Positions 45,228-54,481 of a stretch of DNA of 64,000 nt are shown here, piece after piece. Origin of the DNA: Pseudorhodobacter antarcticus (GTDB taxonomy: Bacteria > Pseudomonadota > Alphaproteobacteria > Rhodobacterales > Rhodobacteraceae); the NCBI GenBank assembly GCA_945862465.1, contig CAMAYO010000002.1, forward strand, positions 31,028 to 95,027. The letters run 5' to 3'. The notes beneath the pieces are model-generated. The model searched no databases. It had not been told where the DNA came from and was given only the letters and a program-made list of their open reading frames with translations. A program made the position numbers and the translations under genes. Within the stretch, counting starts at the first letter, position 1; each line of letters starts with the position of its first letter.

Positions 45228-46363
45228 CCTTCTTTCTGATCGCCGGAGAGCCTTCGGGCGACAAGCTGGGCGCTGCCCTGATGGCGGGGCTGCGCCAGTT
45301 GCACCCAGAGGTGACTTTCAGCGGCATCGGTGGCCCCTTGATGCAGGCGCAGGGGATGACCTCGCTGTTCCCGATGGAAGAACTGTCAGTGATGGGTCTG
45401 GCAGAGGTGCTGCCGAAATACTTCCCCCTCAAACGTCGCATTGCCCAAGCGGCTGAAGCGGCGGTGGCGGCAAAGCCTGCCGCGCTGATCACCATCGACA
45501 GCCCCGATTTCTGCCTGCGCGTGGCAAAACTGGTCAAGGCCGCCAAGCCCGATCTGCGCACGATCCATTATGTCGCCCCTTCCGTTTGGGCATGGCGTCC
45601 CAAGCGGGCGGCTAAGATGGCGGGGGGGATTGACCATGTGCTGGCCCTATTGCCGTTTGAGCCGCCCTATATGACAGCGGCGGGGATGACCTGTGACTTT
45701 GTGGGCCATCCGGTGGTGGCAGAGGCTTTGGCGAGCGTGGCCGAGCGCGAAGCCTTCGGCCAAACGCAGCGCCCGATGATCTTGTGCCTACCCGGTTCGC
45801 GCAAATCTGAAGTCACCCGCTTGGCCCCGATCTTTGGGCAAGCGCTGATGCTGATGGCGGAAAAGTATCCGCACCTGAGCGTGGTTTTGCCCACCTTGCC
45901 GCATCTGGCAGACTTGGTGCAAAGCCTGACGCAAGATTGGGCGGTGAAGCCGCGCCTTATCCTTGACCCCTCCGAAAAACGCGCCGCCTTTGCGATGGCC
46001 GATGTGGCGCTTGCCGCTTCAGGCACGGTGTCGCTGGAACTCGCTGCCAATCAAACGCCCATGGTGATCGCCTATGCGATGCACCCGTTTTCGTTTTGGG
46101 CGATGAAGCGCATGGCGCTGATTGATACGGTGACACTGGTCAATCTGGTGGCCGAAAGCCGCAGCGTACCGGACCTGCTTGGCCCCGCCTGCACACCGCA
46201 AGCGATTGCGGATGCCCTGCAAGCCGTGCTGGCCGACCCCACCGCGCAACGTGATGCCATGCAAACTACCATGCACCGCCTTGGGCAAGGTGGCGAAGCG
46301 CCCGGCCTGCGGGCGGCAAGGTCAGTCTTGGCCCATCTGCCCCCACTTGCCGCGCGGGCTTGA
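45215..46363 (+). CDS. lpxB: lipid A disaccharide synthase
   Basis: A 382-residue GT19 glycosyltransferase joining lipid X and UDP-diacylglucosamine. It shows FLIAGEPSGDKLGAALM at the N-terminus, GIGGPLMQAQGM, the HYVAPSVWAWRPKRA segment and LPGSRKSEVTRL. The only suitable start is GTG at 45215, giving a 13-base overlap with lpxI. It is the last gene of the envelope cluster; an SDR gene follows after 53 bases. Confidence 0.95.
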   Translation: MGALTFFLIAGEPSGDKLGAALMAGLRQLHPEVTFSGIGGPLMQAQGMTSLFPMEELSVMGLAEVLPKYFPLKRRIAQAAEAAVAAKPAALITIDSPDFCLRVAKLVKAAKPDLRTIHYVAPSVWAWRPKRAAKMAGGIDHVLALLPFEPPYMTAAGMTCDFVGHPVVAEALASVAEREAFGQTQRPMILCLPGSRKSEVTRLAPIFGQALMLMAEKYPHLSVVLPTLPHLADLVQSLTQDWAVKPRLILDPSEKRAAFAMADVALAASGTVSLELAANQTPMVIAYAMHPFSFWAMKRMALIDTVTLVNLVAESRSVPDLLGPACTPQAIADALQAVLADPTAQRDAMQTTMHRLGQGGEAPGLRAARSVLAHLPPLAARA

Positions 46364-46416
46364 CTTCACAGGGGTGGCCCGCTTTGACAGGTGTACAGCA
46401 AAAGCAGGGGCAAGTC

Positions 46417-47193
46417 ATGGATTTGGGGATCAAGGGCAAACGCGCTTTGGTGACAGCGGCGTCCAAAGGGCTTGGGCGCGGCTGTGCCGAGGCTTTGGCG
46501 CAAGCCGGTGTTGATCTGGTGATCAACGCGCGCGGGGCCGAGGCGTTAGAGGCCACCGCCACCCATCTGCGCAGCTTTGGGGTGGATGTGGTGACGGTGT
46601 GCGGCGATGTCACCTCTGACGCTGGGTTGCAGGCTGTGCTGGCGGCTTCGGCTGGGGTGGATATTCTGGTCACCAACGCCGGTGGCCCGCCGCCCGGATC
46701 GTGGGAAAACTGGACCAAGGCGGATTATCTAAAGGCGATTGAGGCCAATATGTTAACCCCCATCGCGCTGATGACGGCCCTGATGCCCGCCATGATCGCC
46801 AAGGGCTGGGGCAGGGTGGTCAATATCACCAGCCAATCGGTCAAATCCCCCATCGCGCAACTGGGCCTGTCGAATGCGGCCCGCGCGGGGCTAACGGGTT
46901 TTGTCGGCGGCACCTCGCGCCAAGTGGCGCCTTACGGTGTGACGATCAATAACCTGCTCCCCGGCATCCACGACACCGACCGCGCCACAGCCCTTGACGC
47001 CGGTGTGATCGCCGCGCGCGGCATCACGGCAGAGGCGGCGCGGGCCGAGCGCTGCGCTGGCATCCCTGCGCGGCGCTATGGCACAGCGGCAGAGTTCGGG
47101 GCTGTGTGTGCCTTTCTGTGCAGCCAGCACGCGGGCTATATCGTGGGGCAGAATATCTTGCTGGACGGCGGGGCTATGAACGCCACGCTTTGA
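46417..47193 (+). CDS. SDR-family protein with degenerate active site
   Basis: A 258-residue protein with the short-chain dehydrogenase fold. The nucleotide loop is TAASKGLG (13-20) rather than TGxxxGIG, and VTNAGG replaces the usual NNAG. Ser139 is kept, but the positions of the catalytic Tyr and Lys hold Ser152 and Arg156 (LGLSNAARAGLTG). The 3-hydroxybutyrate dehydrogenase at 15870 has Tyr152 and Lys156 in the same numbering. This matches the BKR-like SDR-like subgroup described as lacking the normal tetrad. Activity is therefore doubtful or atypical. AGGGGC precedes the ATG at 46417. The neighbours give no clear pathway. Confidence 0.87.
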   Translation: MDLGIKGKRALVTAASKGLGRGCAEALAQAGVDLVINARGAEALEATATHLRSFGVDVVTVCGDVTSDAGLQAVLAASAGVDILVTNAGGPPPGSWENWTKADYLKAIEANMLTPIALMTALMPAMIAKGWGRVVNITSQSVKSPIAQLGLSNAARAGLTGFVGGTSRQVAPYGVTINNLLPGIHDTDRATALDAGVIAARGITAEAARAERCAGIPARRYGTAAEFGAVCAFLCSQHAGYIVGQNILLDGGAMNATL

Positions 47194-47227
47194 GCATTTG
47201 GGCCAAGACGAAGGGGCCAAGCGCGCG

Positions 47228-47239
47228 ATTTGATCAAAT
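47228..47239. promoter_or_regulatory. perfect 12-base palindrome upstream of aminotransferase
   Basis: ATTTGATCAAAT is perfectly symmetrical and AT rich in a GC-rich gap, 57 bases before the aminotransferase ATG. It could be an operator for the polyamine-type genes that follow. It is not an FNR box (TTGAT-N4-ATCAA). Confidence 0.4.
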
Positions 47240-47296
47240 GTCATTGGCGCGGGGGTAGGGCTCTGCTAGGATCGCGCTATTGACTGGAGATTCAAA

Positions 47297-48700
47297 ATGT
47301 TCGCCGATGCCCCCAAGCCCGTGACCAACCAAAACCTGTGGGAGATGGACCGCCGCCATTCGCTGCATCCATGGACCAACTTTGGCCCCTTTGAAAAGGA
47401 CGGCGCTTTGGTGATTGCGCGGGGGCAGGGGTGCCATCTGTGGGATGCCGAAGGGCGGCAATATCTGGATGCGGTGGGCGGGCTATGGTGCACCAACATC
47501 GGCCTAGGGCGGCGCGAGATGGCCGAGGCGATAGCCGCACAAGCCGAGCGGTTGGCCTTTTCCAACACCTTTGTCGATATGACCAACGAACCCACAGCGC
47601 TGCTGGCTGCTAAGATCGCCGATCTTGCGCCGGGCGATTTGAACCGCGTGCATTTCACCACAGGCGGGTCGACCGCCGTAGATACCGCTGTGCGCATGGT
47701 CAGCTTTTACCACCACGCGCGCGGCAACCCGGAAAAGACCGACATCGTGGCGCGCGATTACAGCTACCACGGCTCCACTTACTTGTCGCAATCGGTGGGC
47801 AAACGCCCCGGCGATAGGGTGGAAGAGTTTCGCTATAAGACCGAAGGTATTCACCACCTGTCGGTGCCCAACCCTTACCGCCGCCCCGCGCATCTGACCG
47901 AGGCGCAGTTTTGTGACACCCTGATCGCCGAATTCGAAGCGCTGATTGCCCGTGTTGGGGCAGACCGGATCGGCGGGTTTATTGCCGAACCTATCCAAGC
48001 CTCTGGCGGGATCATCATTCCGCCGGAAGGCTATTTGCGCCGTATGTGGCAGGTGTGCCAGCGCCACGACATCTTGTTCATCGCCGATGAGGTGGTGACG
48101 GCCTTTGGCCGCTTGGGCCATTGGTTCGCCAGCTTGGCAGAGTTTGGCGTGCAGCCCGATATGATCACCTCGGCCAAAGGTCTGACCTCGGGCTACCAAC
48201 CACTTGGCGCGGTGATCTTTTCGGATCGGATCTGGGACGCAATGGCGCAGGGCGGGCAGCGCTGGTTCACCTCTGGCTTGACCTATTCGGGACATCCGGT
48301 GGCCTGTGCGGCGGCCTTGAAAAACATCGAGATCATCGAGCGTGAGGATCTGTTGGCCCATGCCACCAAGGTCGGCACCTATTTCGAAACGCGCATGGCA
48401 GAGCTTTCAGCCTTGCCCTTGGTGGGCGATGTGCGGGGTCGCAAGTTGATGCTGTGTGTCGAGAATGTGGCGAATAAGGACACCAAAGCGCTGCTGCCCG
48501 ATGAGATCAACGAATCCAAGCGCATATCCAACGTGTGCGAAAGCCTTGGCCTGCTGGTGCGCCCGATTGGCCATTTGAACGTGATGTCGCCGCCCTTGGT
48601 GATCACCGAGGCCCAGATTGATTTCATTGCCGAGACGCTGGAAGTGGCGATCAGGCAAGTGACGGATGATCTGGTGCGCGAAGGGGTTAGGGTGGGCTAA
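47297..48700 (+). CDS. class III PLP aminotransferase (omega-amino/diamine type)
   Basis: A 467-residue PLP-dependent class III aminotransferase of the omega-amino acid/putrescine-pyruvate group. It has the N-terminal HPWTNFGPFEKDGALVIARG, LDAVGGLWCTNIGLGRREMA and the PLP region DILFIADEVVTAFGRLG. The Schiff-base Lys294 is in SAKGLTSGYQPLGA. An agmatinase gene follows 101 bases downstream on the same strand. Agmatinase makes putrescine, so putrescine or a related diamine is the likely amino donor. That assignment is an inference from context. Confidence 0.9.
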   Translation: MFADAPKPVTNQNLWEMDRRHSLHPWTNFGPFEKDGALVIARGQGCHLWDAEGRQYLDAVGGLWCTNIGLGRREMAEAIAAQAERLAFSNTFVDMTNEPTALLAAKIADLAPGDLNRVHFTTGGSTAVDTAVRMVSFYHHARGNPEKTDIVARDYSYHGSTYLSQSVGKRPGDRVEEFRYKTEGIHHLSVPNPYRRPAHLTEAQFCDTLIAEFEALIARVGADRIGGFIAEPIQASGGIIIPPEGYLRRMWQVCQRHDILFIADEVVTAFGRLGHWFASLAEFGVQPDMITSAKGLTSGYQPLGAVIFSDRIWDAMAQGGQRWFTSGLTYSGHPVACAAALKNIEIIEREDLLAHATKVGTYFETRMAELSALPLVGDVRGRKLMLCVENVANKDTKALLPDEINESKRISNVCESLGLLVRPIGHLNVMSPPLVITEAQIDFIAETLEVAIRQVTDDLVREGVRVG

Positions 48701-48801
48701 CCCCCCGTTGACCATCCGCCCCCCGCGCCCTACCTTCCCGCCACCGGATCCACGGCGTCTCCGGCCCCAATGACCCGCGCGCAAGCCAGCCCGAGAAGCC
48801 C

Positions 48802-49767
48802 ATGCCCTTAGAAGACGCCAAATCGCAGGTCGATACCGCTTTCACCCGCACCAGCCAGCGCGGCTATGCCTTCGAGAATGCCTTTGGCGGGGCGACCTCG
48901 TTCCTGCGGCGCAGCTATACCAAAGACTTAAGCGGCGTTGATCTTGCCATCACCGGCGTGCCCTTTGACCAAGCTGTCACTCACCGGGCTGGCACGCGCT
49001 TTGGCCCCCGTGCGATCCGTGAGGCTTCGACCCTGATGCCCTATGATCCGCCCACAGGCTGGCCGACCAACCCGCTCGAAGAGTTGAACATCATCGACTA
49101 CGGCGATCTGGCTTTTGACTATGCCAAGACGCAAGACTTTCCCCAGACCTTGACCGACCATATCCGCACCATCCTGAACGCAGGGGCAGGGTCGATCACC
49201 TTGGGCGGCGATCATTTTATCACCTTCCCCATCCTGCGCGCCTATGCCGAACGCTTTGGCCCGCTGTCGATGATCCACTTCGATGCCCATTCCGACCTGT
49301 GGCCCGATGACGACTATGACCGCATCGACCACGGCACGATGTTCTATAAGGCAGTGAAATCGGGGCTGGTGGACCCCAAGCGATCGGTGCAGATCGGCAT
49401 CCGCACCACGACCGAGGATTATCTGGGCGTCAACGTCATCACCGCGCGCGAGGTGCATGAAAAGGGCACGGCTTGGGCTGTGGCCAAGTCCAAGGATATT
49501 GTGGGCGACGCCAGCACCTATGTGACCTTTGACATCGACGCGCTGGATCCCGCCTTTGCACCGGGCACCGGCACGCCGGTTTGGGGCGGTTTGGCAAGCT
49601 GGCAAGCGGCGGCCATGCTGCGCGATCTGGCGGGGATCAATATGGTGGGCGGCGATGTGGTCGAGGTGTCGCCCCCCTATGACACCACGGGCGCCACGGC
49701 CATTGCGGGGGCGCATGTGGCTTATGAATTGGTGTGCCTTTATCATTGGGCGCGCACCCAAAGATGA
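48802..49767 (+). CDS. speB: agmatinase (ureohydrolase family)
   Basis: A 321-residue ureohydrolase splitting agmatine into putrescine and urea. Manganese ligands are in GGDHFITFP, HFDAHSDLW and FDIDALDPAFAPGTGTP, with the late VVEVSPPYD segment also present. The N-terminus up to residue 35 is variable. It follows the aminotransferase, forming a route arginine-agmatine-putrescine-aminobutanal if both assignments hold. Guanidinobutyrase or related substrates cannot be excluded from sequence. Its stop overlaps the next gene. Confidence 0.9.
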   Translation: MPLEDAKSQVDTAFTRTSQRGYAFENAFGGATSFLRRSYTKDLSGVDLAITGVPFDQAVTHRAGTRFGPRAIREASTLMPYDPPTGWPTNPLEELNIIDYGDLAFDYAKTQDFPQTLTDHIRTILNAGAGSITLGGDHFITFPILRAYAERFGPLSMIHFDAHSDLWPDDDYDRIDHGTMFYKAVKSGLVDPKRSVQIGIRTTTEDYLGVNVITAREVHEKGTAWAVAKSKDIVGDASTYVTFDIDALDPAFAPGTGTPVWGGLASWQAAAMLRDLAGINMVGGDVVEVSPPYDTTGATAIAGAHVAYELVCLYHWARTQR

Positions 49768-50228
49768 TGGTCATCTCGTGGAAAACGATGGTTCTGCTTG
49801 GGATTTTGGCTGCGCTCGCGCTGATGGTTTATATCCGCCTTGCCCCCAGTGACCCCAAGGCTTGGCATATTGCGGTGGCCACCCGTGACGCCATCCCCCA
49901 AGGCCCCTGCACCGACCACATCGCCCTTGTCCCCAAAGGCGCGCGCGCCGCTTGCTTGCTGCCACAGACCCCTGCGCAAGTGCTTGATAAGCTAGAAGCC
50001 ATCGCCCTCACCTCGCCGCGCACCCAGCACTTGGCGGGCAGCGCTGCCGAAGGCCGCATCACTTGGGTGGCGCGGTCGTTCCTGATGGGATTTCCCGACT
50101 ATGTCACCGCCGAAGTCTCTCAAACCCCCAGTGGCACCCGCTTAGACATCGTCTCGCGCTTGCGCTTTGGAACGGTTGATTTTGGGGTAAATGCCGCGCG
50201 CCTGAAAGACTGGCTCTCTCAACTATAG
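49764..50228 (+). CDS. DUF1499 membrane-anchored protein
   Basis: A 154-residue protein with one N-terminal transmembrane anchor (about 9-26, [18 protein letters not shown]). A DUF1499 domain follows, including the [20 protein letters not shown] segment and a C-terminal [31 protein letters not shown] end. The function of DUF1499 is unknown. The ATG at 49764 overlaps the agmatinase stop (ATGATGG, two possible starts one codon apart), so it is translated with it, although no functional link is known. Confidence 0.82.
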   Translation: MMVISWKTMVLLGILAALALMVYIRLAPSDPKAWHIAVATRDAIPQGPCTDHIALVPKGARAACLLPQTPAQVLDKLEAIALTSPRTQHLAGSAAEGRITWVARSFLMGFPDYVTAEVSQTPSGTRLDIVSRLRFGTVDFGVNAARLKDWLSQL

Positions 50229-50234
50229 CCTGCC

Positions 50235-50265
50235 CCTTTCTTCTTGCCCCAAATACTCAAAGCCC
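50235..50265 (-). repeat. Rhodobacterales-type short interspersed repeat, copy 2
   Basis: Read on the minus strand, GGGCTTTGAGTATTTGGGGC is followed by AAGAAGAAAGG. It shares the tatttggg-ca...gaaagg pattern with 18599-18632. It starts 6 bases after the DUF1499 stop, between that gene and prfA. Confidence 0.5.
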
Positions 50266-50316
50266 AAGGGCGCAACCACCCTTGACCCAATCGCCGTTCT
50301 TCGCCACACCGCCCCC

Positions 50317-51369
50317 ATGGTGCCCTTAGACAAACTCGCCCAGATCACCCAACGCTTCGATTATGTCGAGGCGCGGTTGAACGCGGGCGGCTCGCCTGCC
50401 GATATTGCGGCGCTGAGCCGTGAGTATTCTGACCTTGGCCCCGTGATCGCCGAAATCAACGCTTACCGCCAAGCGCTGGACGATCTGGCTGAAGCCGAAT
50501 TGATGCTGGCTGACCCTGAAATGAAGGCGTTGGCCGAAGAGGAACTGCCCCACCTTAAGGCCCGCATTCCGGAAATGGAAACCGCCCTGCGCTTGGCGCT
50601 TTTGCCCAAAGACGCCGCTGATGCGCGCCCCGCCATCCTTGAAATTCGCCCCGGCACGGGCGGTGACGAGGCCAGCCTTTTTGCCGCTGACCTGTTGCGG
50701 ATGTATCAGCGCTATTGCGAGCGCATGGGGTGGACGTTTGAAATCCTTGAAGAGCAATTCTCTGACCTTGGTGGCATCAAGGAACTGACGGCCCATGTTC
50801 AAGGCGAAGGCGTCTTTGCCAAGTTGAAATACGAATCCGGTGTTCACCGCGTGCAGCGCGTGCCCACGACCGAGGCGGGCGGGCGTATCCACACCTCTGC
50901 CGCGACTGTGGCTGTGTTGCCCGAGGCCGAAGATGTCGATATCGACATCCCCGCTTCTGACATTCGCATTGATACCATGCGCAGTTCGGGGGCAGGGGGA
51001 CAGCACGTCAACACCACCGATTCCGCCGTGCGCATCACGCATTTGCCCACGGGGATGATCGTCACCTCCTCCGAAAAGTCGCAGCACCAAAACCGCGCCA
51101 ATGCGATGGCCGTTCTGCGCGCACGGCTTTATGAGTTGGAGCGCGAGCGGATATCTTCCGAACGCTCGGCCGATCGCAAGGCGCAGATCGGCTCAGGTGA
51201 TCGGTCTGAACGCATCCGCACCTATAACTTTCCCCAAGGCCGCATGACCGATCACCGCATCAACCTGACGCTGTATTCGCTGGGTCAGATCCTAGAAGGC
51301 AACCTGACCGAAGTGATTGATGCCCTCACCGCCCACGACCACGCGACCCGTCTGGCCGACGCGGAATGA
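50317..51369 (+). CDS. prfA: peptide chain release factor 1
   Basis: A 350-residue RF1 recognising UAA and UAG. It has the [18 protein letters not shown] segment and a [20 protein letters not shown] segment. The catalytic GGQ is in [18 protein letters not shown], whose Gln is methylated by PrmC, encoded by the next gene. The anticodon-reading P-x-T motif region lies in VQRVPTTE. The stop overlaps the prmC start (ATGA). The upstream gap of 88 bases is mostly the short repeat. Confidence 0.97.
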   Translation: MVPLDKLAQITQRFDYVEARLNAGGSPADIAALSREYSDLGPVIAEINAYRQALDDLAEAELMLADPEMKALAEEELPHLKARIPEMETALRLALLPKDAADARPAILEIRPGTGGDEASLFAADLLRMYQRYCERMGWTFEILEEQFSDLGGIKELTAHVQGEGVFAKLKYESGVHRVQRVPTTEAGGRIHTSAATVAVLPEAEDVDIDIPASDIRIDTMRSSGAGGQHVNTTDSAVRITHLPTGMIVTSSEKSQHQNRANAMAVLRARLYELERERISSERSADRKAQIGSGDRSERIRTYNFPQGRMTDHRINLTLYSLGQILEGNLTEVIDALTAHDHATRLADAE

Positions 51370-52214
51370 GCGCCTCTCTCACCCTGCGTGACGCCATAGC
51401 CACGCTGCGCGCCGCCGGGATCGAAGATGCCCCCCGCGATGCGCGCCTGCTGCTGGCCAAGGCGATGGGCGTGCCCGCTGACCGCCTAACTCTGCATTTG
51501 CAAGACCCGCTTGACCGCGATGCCGCGCACAGCTTTGCCACCCTCATCGCCACCCGTGCAACCCGCCAACCCATGGCGCAGATCTTGGGCGAGCGTTTGT
51601 TCTGGGGCCGCAGTTTTGAAGTGACCCGCGACACGCTCGACCCGCGCCCCGAAACCGAGGTGCTGGTGCAACAAGCCATCGCCCAACCCTTTGTGAAGAT
51701 GCTGGACCTTGGCACAGGGTCGGGTTGCATCCTGATTTCCTGTCTTTTGGCAATGCCGATGGCGACAGGGCTTGGGGTCGATATCTCAGACGCAGCCCTG
51801 CGTGTCGCCACCCGCAATGCTGCGCGCCACACCCTAACCCGTGCGCGGTTTTTGGAATCTGATTGGCTGCGCGCGGTGACGGGCAGTTATGATCTGATCG
51901 TGTCCAACCCGCCCTATATCGCCGCTGCCGAGATGGCAGCCCTGGCCCCCGAAGTGCGCGATTGGGAACCCAAACGCGCCTTAACCCCCGGCGGTGATGG
52001 CGTGGCCGCTTACCGCATCATCGCCGCCGGTGCCCCAGCGCGCCTGATGCCCGGTGGGCGCATCTTGCTTGAGATTGGTCCAACCCAAGGGGGGGCTGTG
52101 TCGGCCCTTCTTCAAGCCCAAGGCATGGAAGCCATCCATGTCTTGCCCGACCTTGATGGCCGCGACAGGGTGGTCTGTGCCACCAAACCCAAGGGCGCTG
52201 CCTGCGATCTGTAG
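51366..52214 (+). CDS. prmC: release factor glutamine methyltransferase
   Basis: A 282-residue S-adenosylmethionine methyltransferase that modifies the GGQ glutamine of release factors. The N-terminal helical domain (1-80) contains [12 protein letters not shown]. The SAM motif [20 protein letters not shown] is near residue 117-135, and the catalytic NPPY is in [10 protein letters not shown] near residue 180. Coupled to prfA by a 4-base overlap. Confidence 0.96.
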   Translation: MSASLTLRDAIATLRAAGIEDAPRDARLLLAKAMGVPADRLTLHLQDPLDRDAAHSFATLIATRATRQPMAQILGERLFWGRSFEVTRDTLDPRPETEVLVQQAIAQPFVKMLDLGTGSGCILISCLLAMPMATGLGVDISDAALRVATRNAARHTLTRARFLESDWLRAVTGSYDLIVSNPPYIAAAEMAALAPEVRDWEPKRALTPGGDGVAAYRIIAAGAPARLMPGGRILLEIGPTQGGAVSALLQAQGMEAIHVLPDLDGRDRVVCATKPKGAACDL

Positions 52215-52246
52215 CATTGATGCGCTCTTGGCGAAACTTTGCGTCA

Positions 52247-52264
52247 CTTTCTTCTTGCCCCCCT
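52247..52264 (-). repeat. Rhodobacterales-type short repeat, partial copy 3
   Basis: On the minus strand AGGGGGGCAAGAAGAAAG matches the GGGGCAAGAAGAAAG end of copy 2 at 50235-50265. Only this half is present. It lies in the 202-base gap between prmC and the DUF4167 gene, which otherwise shows nothing recognisable apart from an AAAGGA ribosome site. Confidence 0.4.
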
Positions 52265-52416
52265 GTCGCACCTGTGGTTAGTCAACCCCACGCAAGCTGA
52301 CGCGGAAGACCATTCTGGTCGCCACGAAGCCTGCCGATGCCCGCCTCTCGCTGATGGTACTGCTGGTCGTTTTGATCAAGGCGATGGGGCGCAGGACAAG
52401 TGGATCAAAGGACAAC

Positions 52417-53523
52417 ATGCGCTCTTCCAAGTCCCGTTCGCGTTCGAAGACGAACCGCCCGCGCACGCTCGGTAACATCATCAATCGGGTTTTTGACAGT
52501 TCAGGCCCCGATGGCAAGGTGCGTGGCACCCCGGCCCAGTTGATCGAAAAATACCAGTTTCTCGCCCGTGATGCGCAGCTGTCCAACGACCGCGTTGCCG
52601 CTGAGAATTTTCTGCAACACGCAGAACACTACACAAGGCTTTTGGCCGAAGCCAACCGCGAGCTTGCCGCCGAACAGGAAAGCCGCCAGCAAAACTATGC
52701 TCAAAACGGCTCGCAAAACGGTCAACCGCGTGAGCGCGGTCAAGGCGAGTATCGGTCAGATTACCGCGATGAGCGTGGCGACGAGCAGCCTGATATAGCA
52801 GGTCATGATATGGTCGAAATGATCGGCTATGACGAGGCAGGCTTGGTCGAAACCCCCGAGGCAGGCCCGCGCGAACCACGCCAAGATCGGGGTCAAGATC
52901 AGCGCCCCCCGCGCAACGATGATTACCGCCGCCCGCAGAACGGCCAGCGCAACGACAACAATCGTAATGACGGGCAGCGCGGTGATGGCCAGCGCGGTGA
53001 TGGCCAGCGCGGGGACGGCCAGCGCGGGGATGGGCAGCGTAACGATAACCAGCGCGGCGATGGTCAGCGCTTTGACACCCAGCGCAACGACAATCAGCGT
53101 GGCGACAATCAGCGCAGCGATACGCCGCGCAATGATACCCAGCGCTCTGATGCGCCCCGCAACGAAGGCCAACGCCGCCCCTATCCGCCGCGGGTCGAGC
53201 AGAACCGTTCCGAAGGCCGTGGCAATGATCAGCCCCGCCAAGACCGCCCCTATCAAGAGCGTGCGCCGCAACAAGACCGCGCGCCTTATGAGCGTCCGGC
53301 ACAAGAGCGGCCCGCTGACGCGCCGCGTTACGAAGCGCCGCAGCCTGTCGCTCAACCCGACTCGCAGCCCTTGGCCCCCATCGTTTTCGGGGCAACACCT
53401 GTGGCAGCGGTTGAGGCAGTCTTAGCCCCCAAGAAGCCCCGCGCCCCCGCCGTGCGCAAACCTGCGGTCAAGAAACCCGTGGCGGATGGCGGCGACGGAT
53501 CGTCAGAGAATAGCGCCGGTTAA
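52417..53523 (+). CDS. DUF4167 protein with tandem QRxD repeats
   Basis: A 368-residue DUF4167 protein. The conserved N-terminal domain covers about residues 1-85, with NRPRTLGNIINRVFDSSGPD, VRGTPAQLIEKYQFLARDAQ and AENFLQHAEHYTRLLAEAN. A long low-complexity region of Gln, Arg, Asp and Asn follows. It includes 13 five-residue units of the form QR-(G/N)-D-x at about 187-251, then a Pro/Ala/Lys-rich tail. No enzymatic motif is seen. The basic N-terminus and the RG/QR-rich disorder suggest nucleic-acid binding, an inference. The ATG at 52417 has AAAGGA upstream. Confidence 0.85.
   Translation: MRSSKSRSRSKTNRPRTLGNIINRVFDSSGPDGKVRGTPAQLIEKYQFLARDAQLSNDRVAAENFLQHAEHYTRLLAEANRELAAEQESRQQNYAQNGSQNGQPRERGQGEYRSDYRDERGDEQPDIAGHDMVEMIGYDEAGLVETPEAGPREPRQDRGQDQRPPRNDDYRRPQNGQRNDNNRNDGQRGDGQRGDGQRGDGQRGDGQRNDNQRGDGQRFDTQRNDNQRGDNQRSDTPRNDTQRSDAPRNEGQRRPYPPRVEQNRSEGRGNDQPRQDRPYQERAPQQDRAPYERPAQERPADAPRYEAPQPVAQPDSQPLAPIVFGATPVAAVEAVLAPKKPRAPAVRKPAVKKPVADGGDGSSENSAG
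52975..53169 (+). repeat. 15-base tandem repeat inside the DUF4167 gene
   Basis: Thirteen consecutive 15-base units, each starting CAGCGC or a close variant. The first four are nearly identical (CAGCGCGGTGATGGC or with GGGGA), and later ones diverge in the last nine bases. Each unit encodes Gln/Pro-Arg-x-Asp/Glu-x. Such an array is prone to slippage and copy-number change between strains without shifting frame. Confidence 0.9.
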
Positions 53524-53542
53524 AGCGACACCGAAGGGTCGC

Positions 53543-54391
53543 TTAGGCGTCCCTTTCGGCCACCGCCCGCGCAAGGGCGCAAAAACGCTCAAGCTCAATC
53601 TCTTCTGCGCGTGCGGTGGGGGGGATATTGGCCGCTAGCAGCAGCGCTTCCACATCCCCGCCCAAAGGCTTCAGGCTGGACCGCAGCATTTTGCGCCGCT
53701 GGCCAAAGGCTGCAGCCACCACGCGGCTTAGGGTCTTGGGATCAGCCGCAAAGCGCGGTTCTTCCAGCCGTGTCAAATGCACCACCGCAGAATGCACCTT
53801 GGGCGCAGGGGTAAAGGCTTCGGGTGGCAAATGCATGACAATCTTGGCGTCCGAGCGCCATTGGCACAAGATCGCCAGCCGTCCGTAATGGTCATCGCCC
53901 ACCTTGGCTGTGATGCGCAAAGCCACCTCGCGTTGAAACATCAGGGTCATCGATGTCCAAAACGGCGGCCAGATCTTGGGCGTCAGCCAGCGGATCAGCA
54001 ATTCTGTGCCCACGTTATAGGGCAGGTTGGCGGCAATCCGCACTGGAGGCGACAGCAAAGCGGCCATATCCACCTGCATCGCATCGCCTTCCACCACCTC
54101 CAAACGACCGGGATAGGCGGCGGCAATCTCTTGCAAGGCCGCAATGCAGCGCGGGTCCTTTTCCACCGCCACCACGCGGCGCGCGCCTTCTACCAACAAC
54201 CCGCGCGTCAGCCCACCTGGGCCTGGCCCAATCTCTAACACATCGGATCCCGAAAGATCGCCCGCCAAGCGCGCAATCTTGGCCGTCAGGTTCAAATCCA
54301 GCAAAAAGTTCTGACCCAGTTGCCGCTTGGCCACCAGATCATAGCTTGCGATCACATCGCGCAGCGGGGGCAGTCCGTCAATCGTGGCCAA
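53543..54391 (-). CDS. rsmA: 16S rRNA dimethyladenosine transferase
   Basis: A 282-residue KsgA/RsmA dimethylating A1518 and A1519 of 16S rRNA. It shows [14 protein letters not shown], the SAM motif [15 protein letters not shown], and the catalytic [14 protein letters not shown]. The C-terminal [18 protein letters not shown] is also typical. The start codon is TTG at 54389-54391, supported by GGGAGA 5 bases upstream and by the family's usual N-terminus ([11 protein letters not shown]). It is convergent with the DUF4167 gene, 19 bases apart. Confidence 0.95.
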   Translation of the reverse strand: MATIDGLPPLRDVIASYDLVAKRQLGQNFLLDLNLTAKIARLAGDLSGSDVLEIGPGPGGLTRGLLVEGARRVVAVEKDPRCIAALQEIAAAYPGRLEVVEGDAMQVDMAALLSPPVRIAANLPYNVGTELLIRWLTPKIWPPFWTSMTLMFQREVALRITAKVGDDHYGRLAILCQWRSDAKIVMHLPPEAFTPAPKVHSAVVHLTRLEEPRFAADPKTLSRVVAAAFGQRRKMLRSSLKPLGGDVEALLLAANIPPTARAEEIELERFCALARAVAERDA

Positions 54392-54481
54392 AACAGTCTC
54401 CCTACAGATGGCCTTACCTGTCGTGGATTGCAGCCCTTAGCAACCCCTAGCCAGCGCCGCCGCGCGCCGTTGAGGATGGCG

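Noticed and set aside
47228..47239. FNR/CRP-type reading of ATTTGATCAAAT
   Set aside because: FNR sites need TTGAT-N4-ATCAA. Here the half-sites are fused as TTTGATCAAA with no spacer.
52481..53398. Long minus-strand open frames opposite the DUF4167 gene (two overlapping, up to 305 codons)
   Set aside because: They are created by the repeat-biased codon use of the real gene. Their Cys/His/Arg or Ile/Ala/Val repeats mirror the sense repeats, and no ribosome site or family match is seen.
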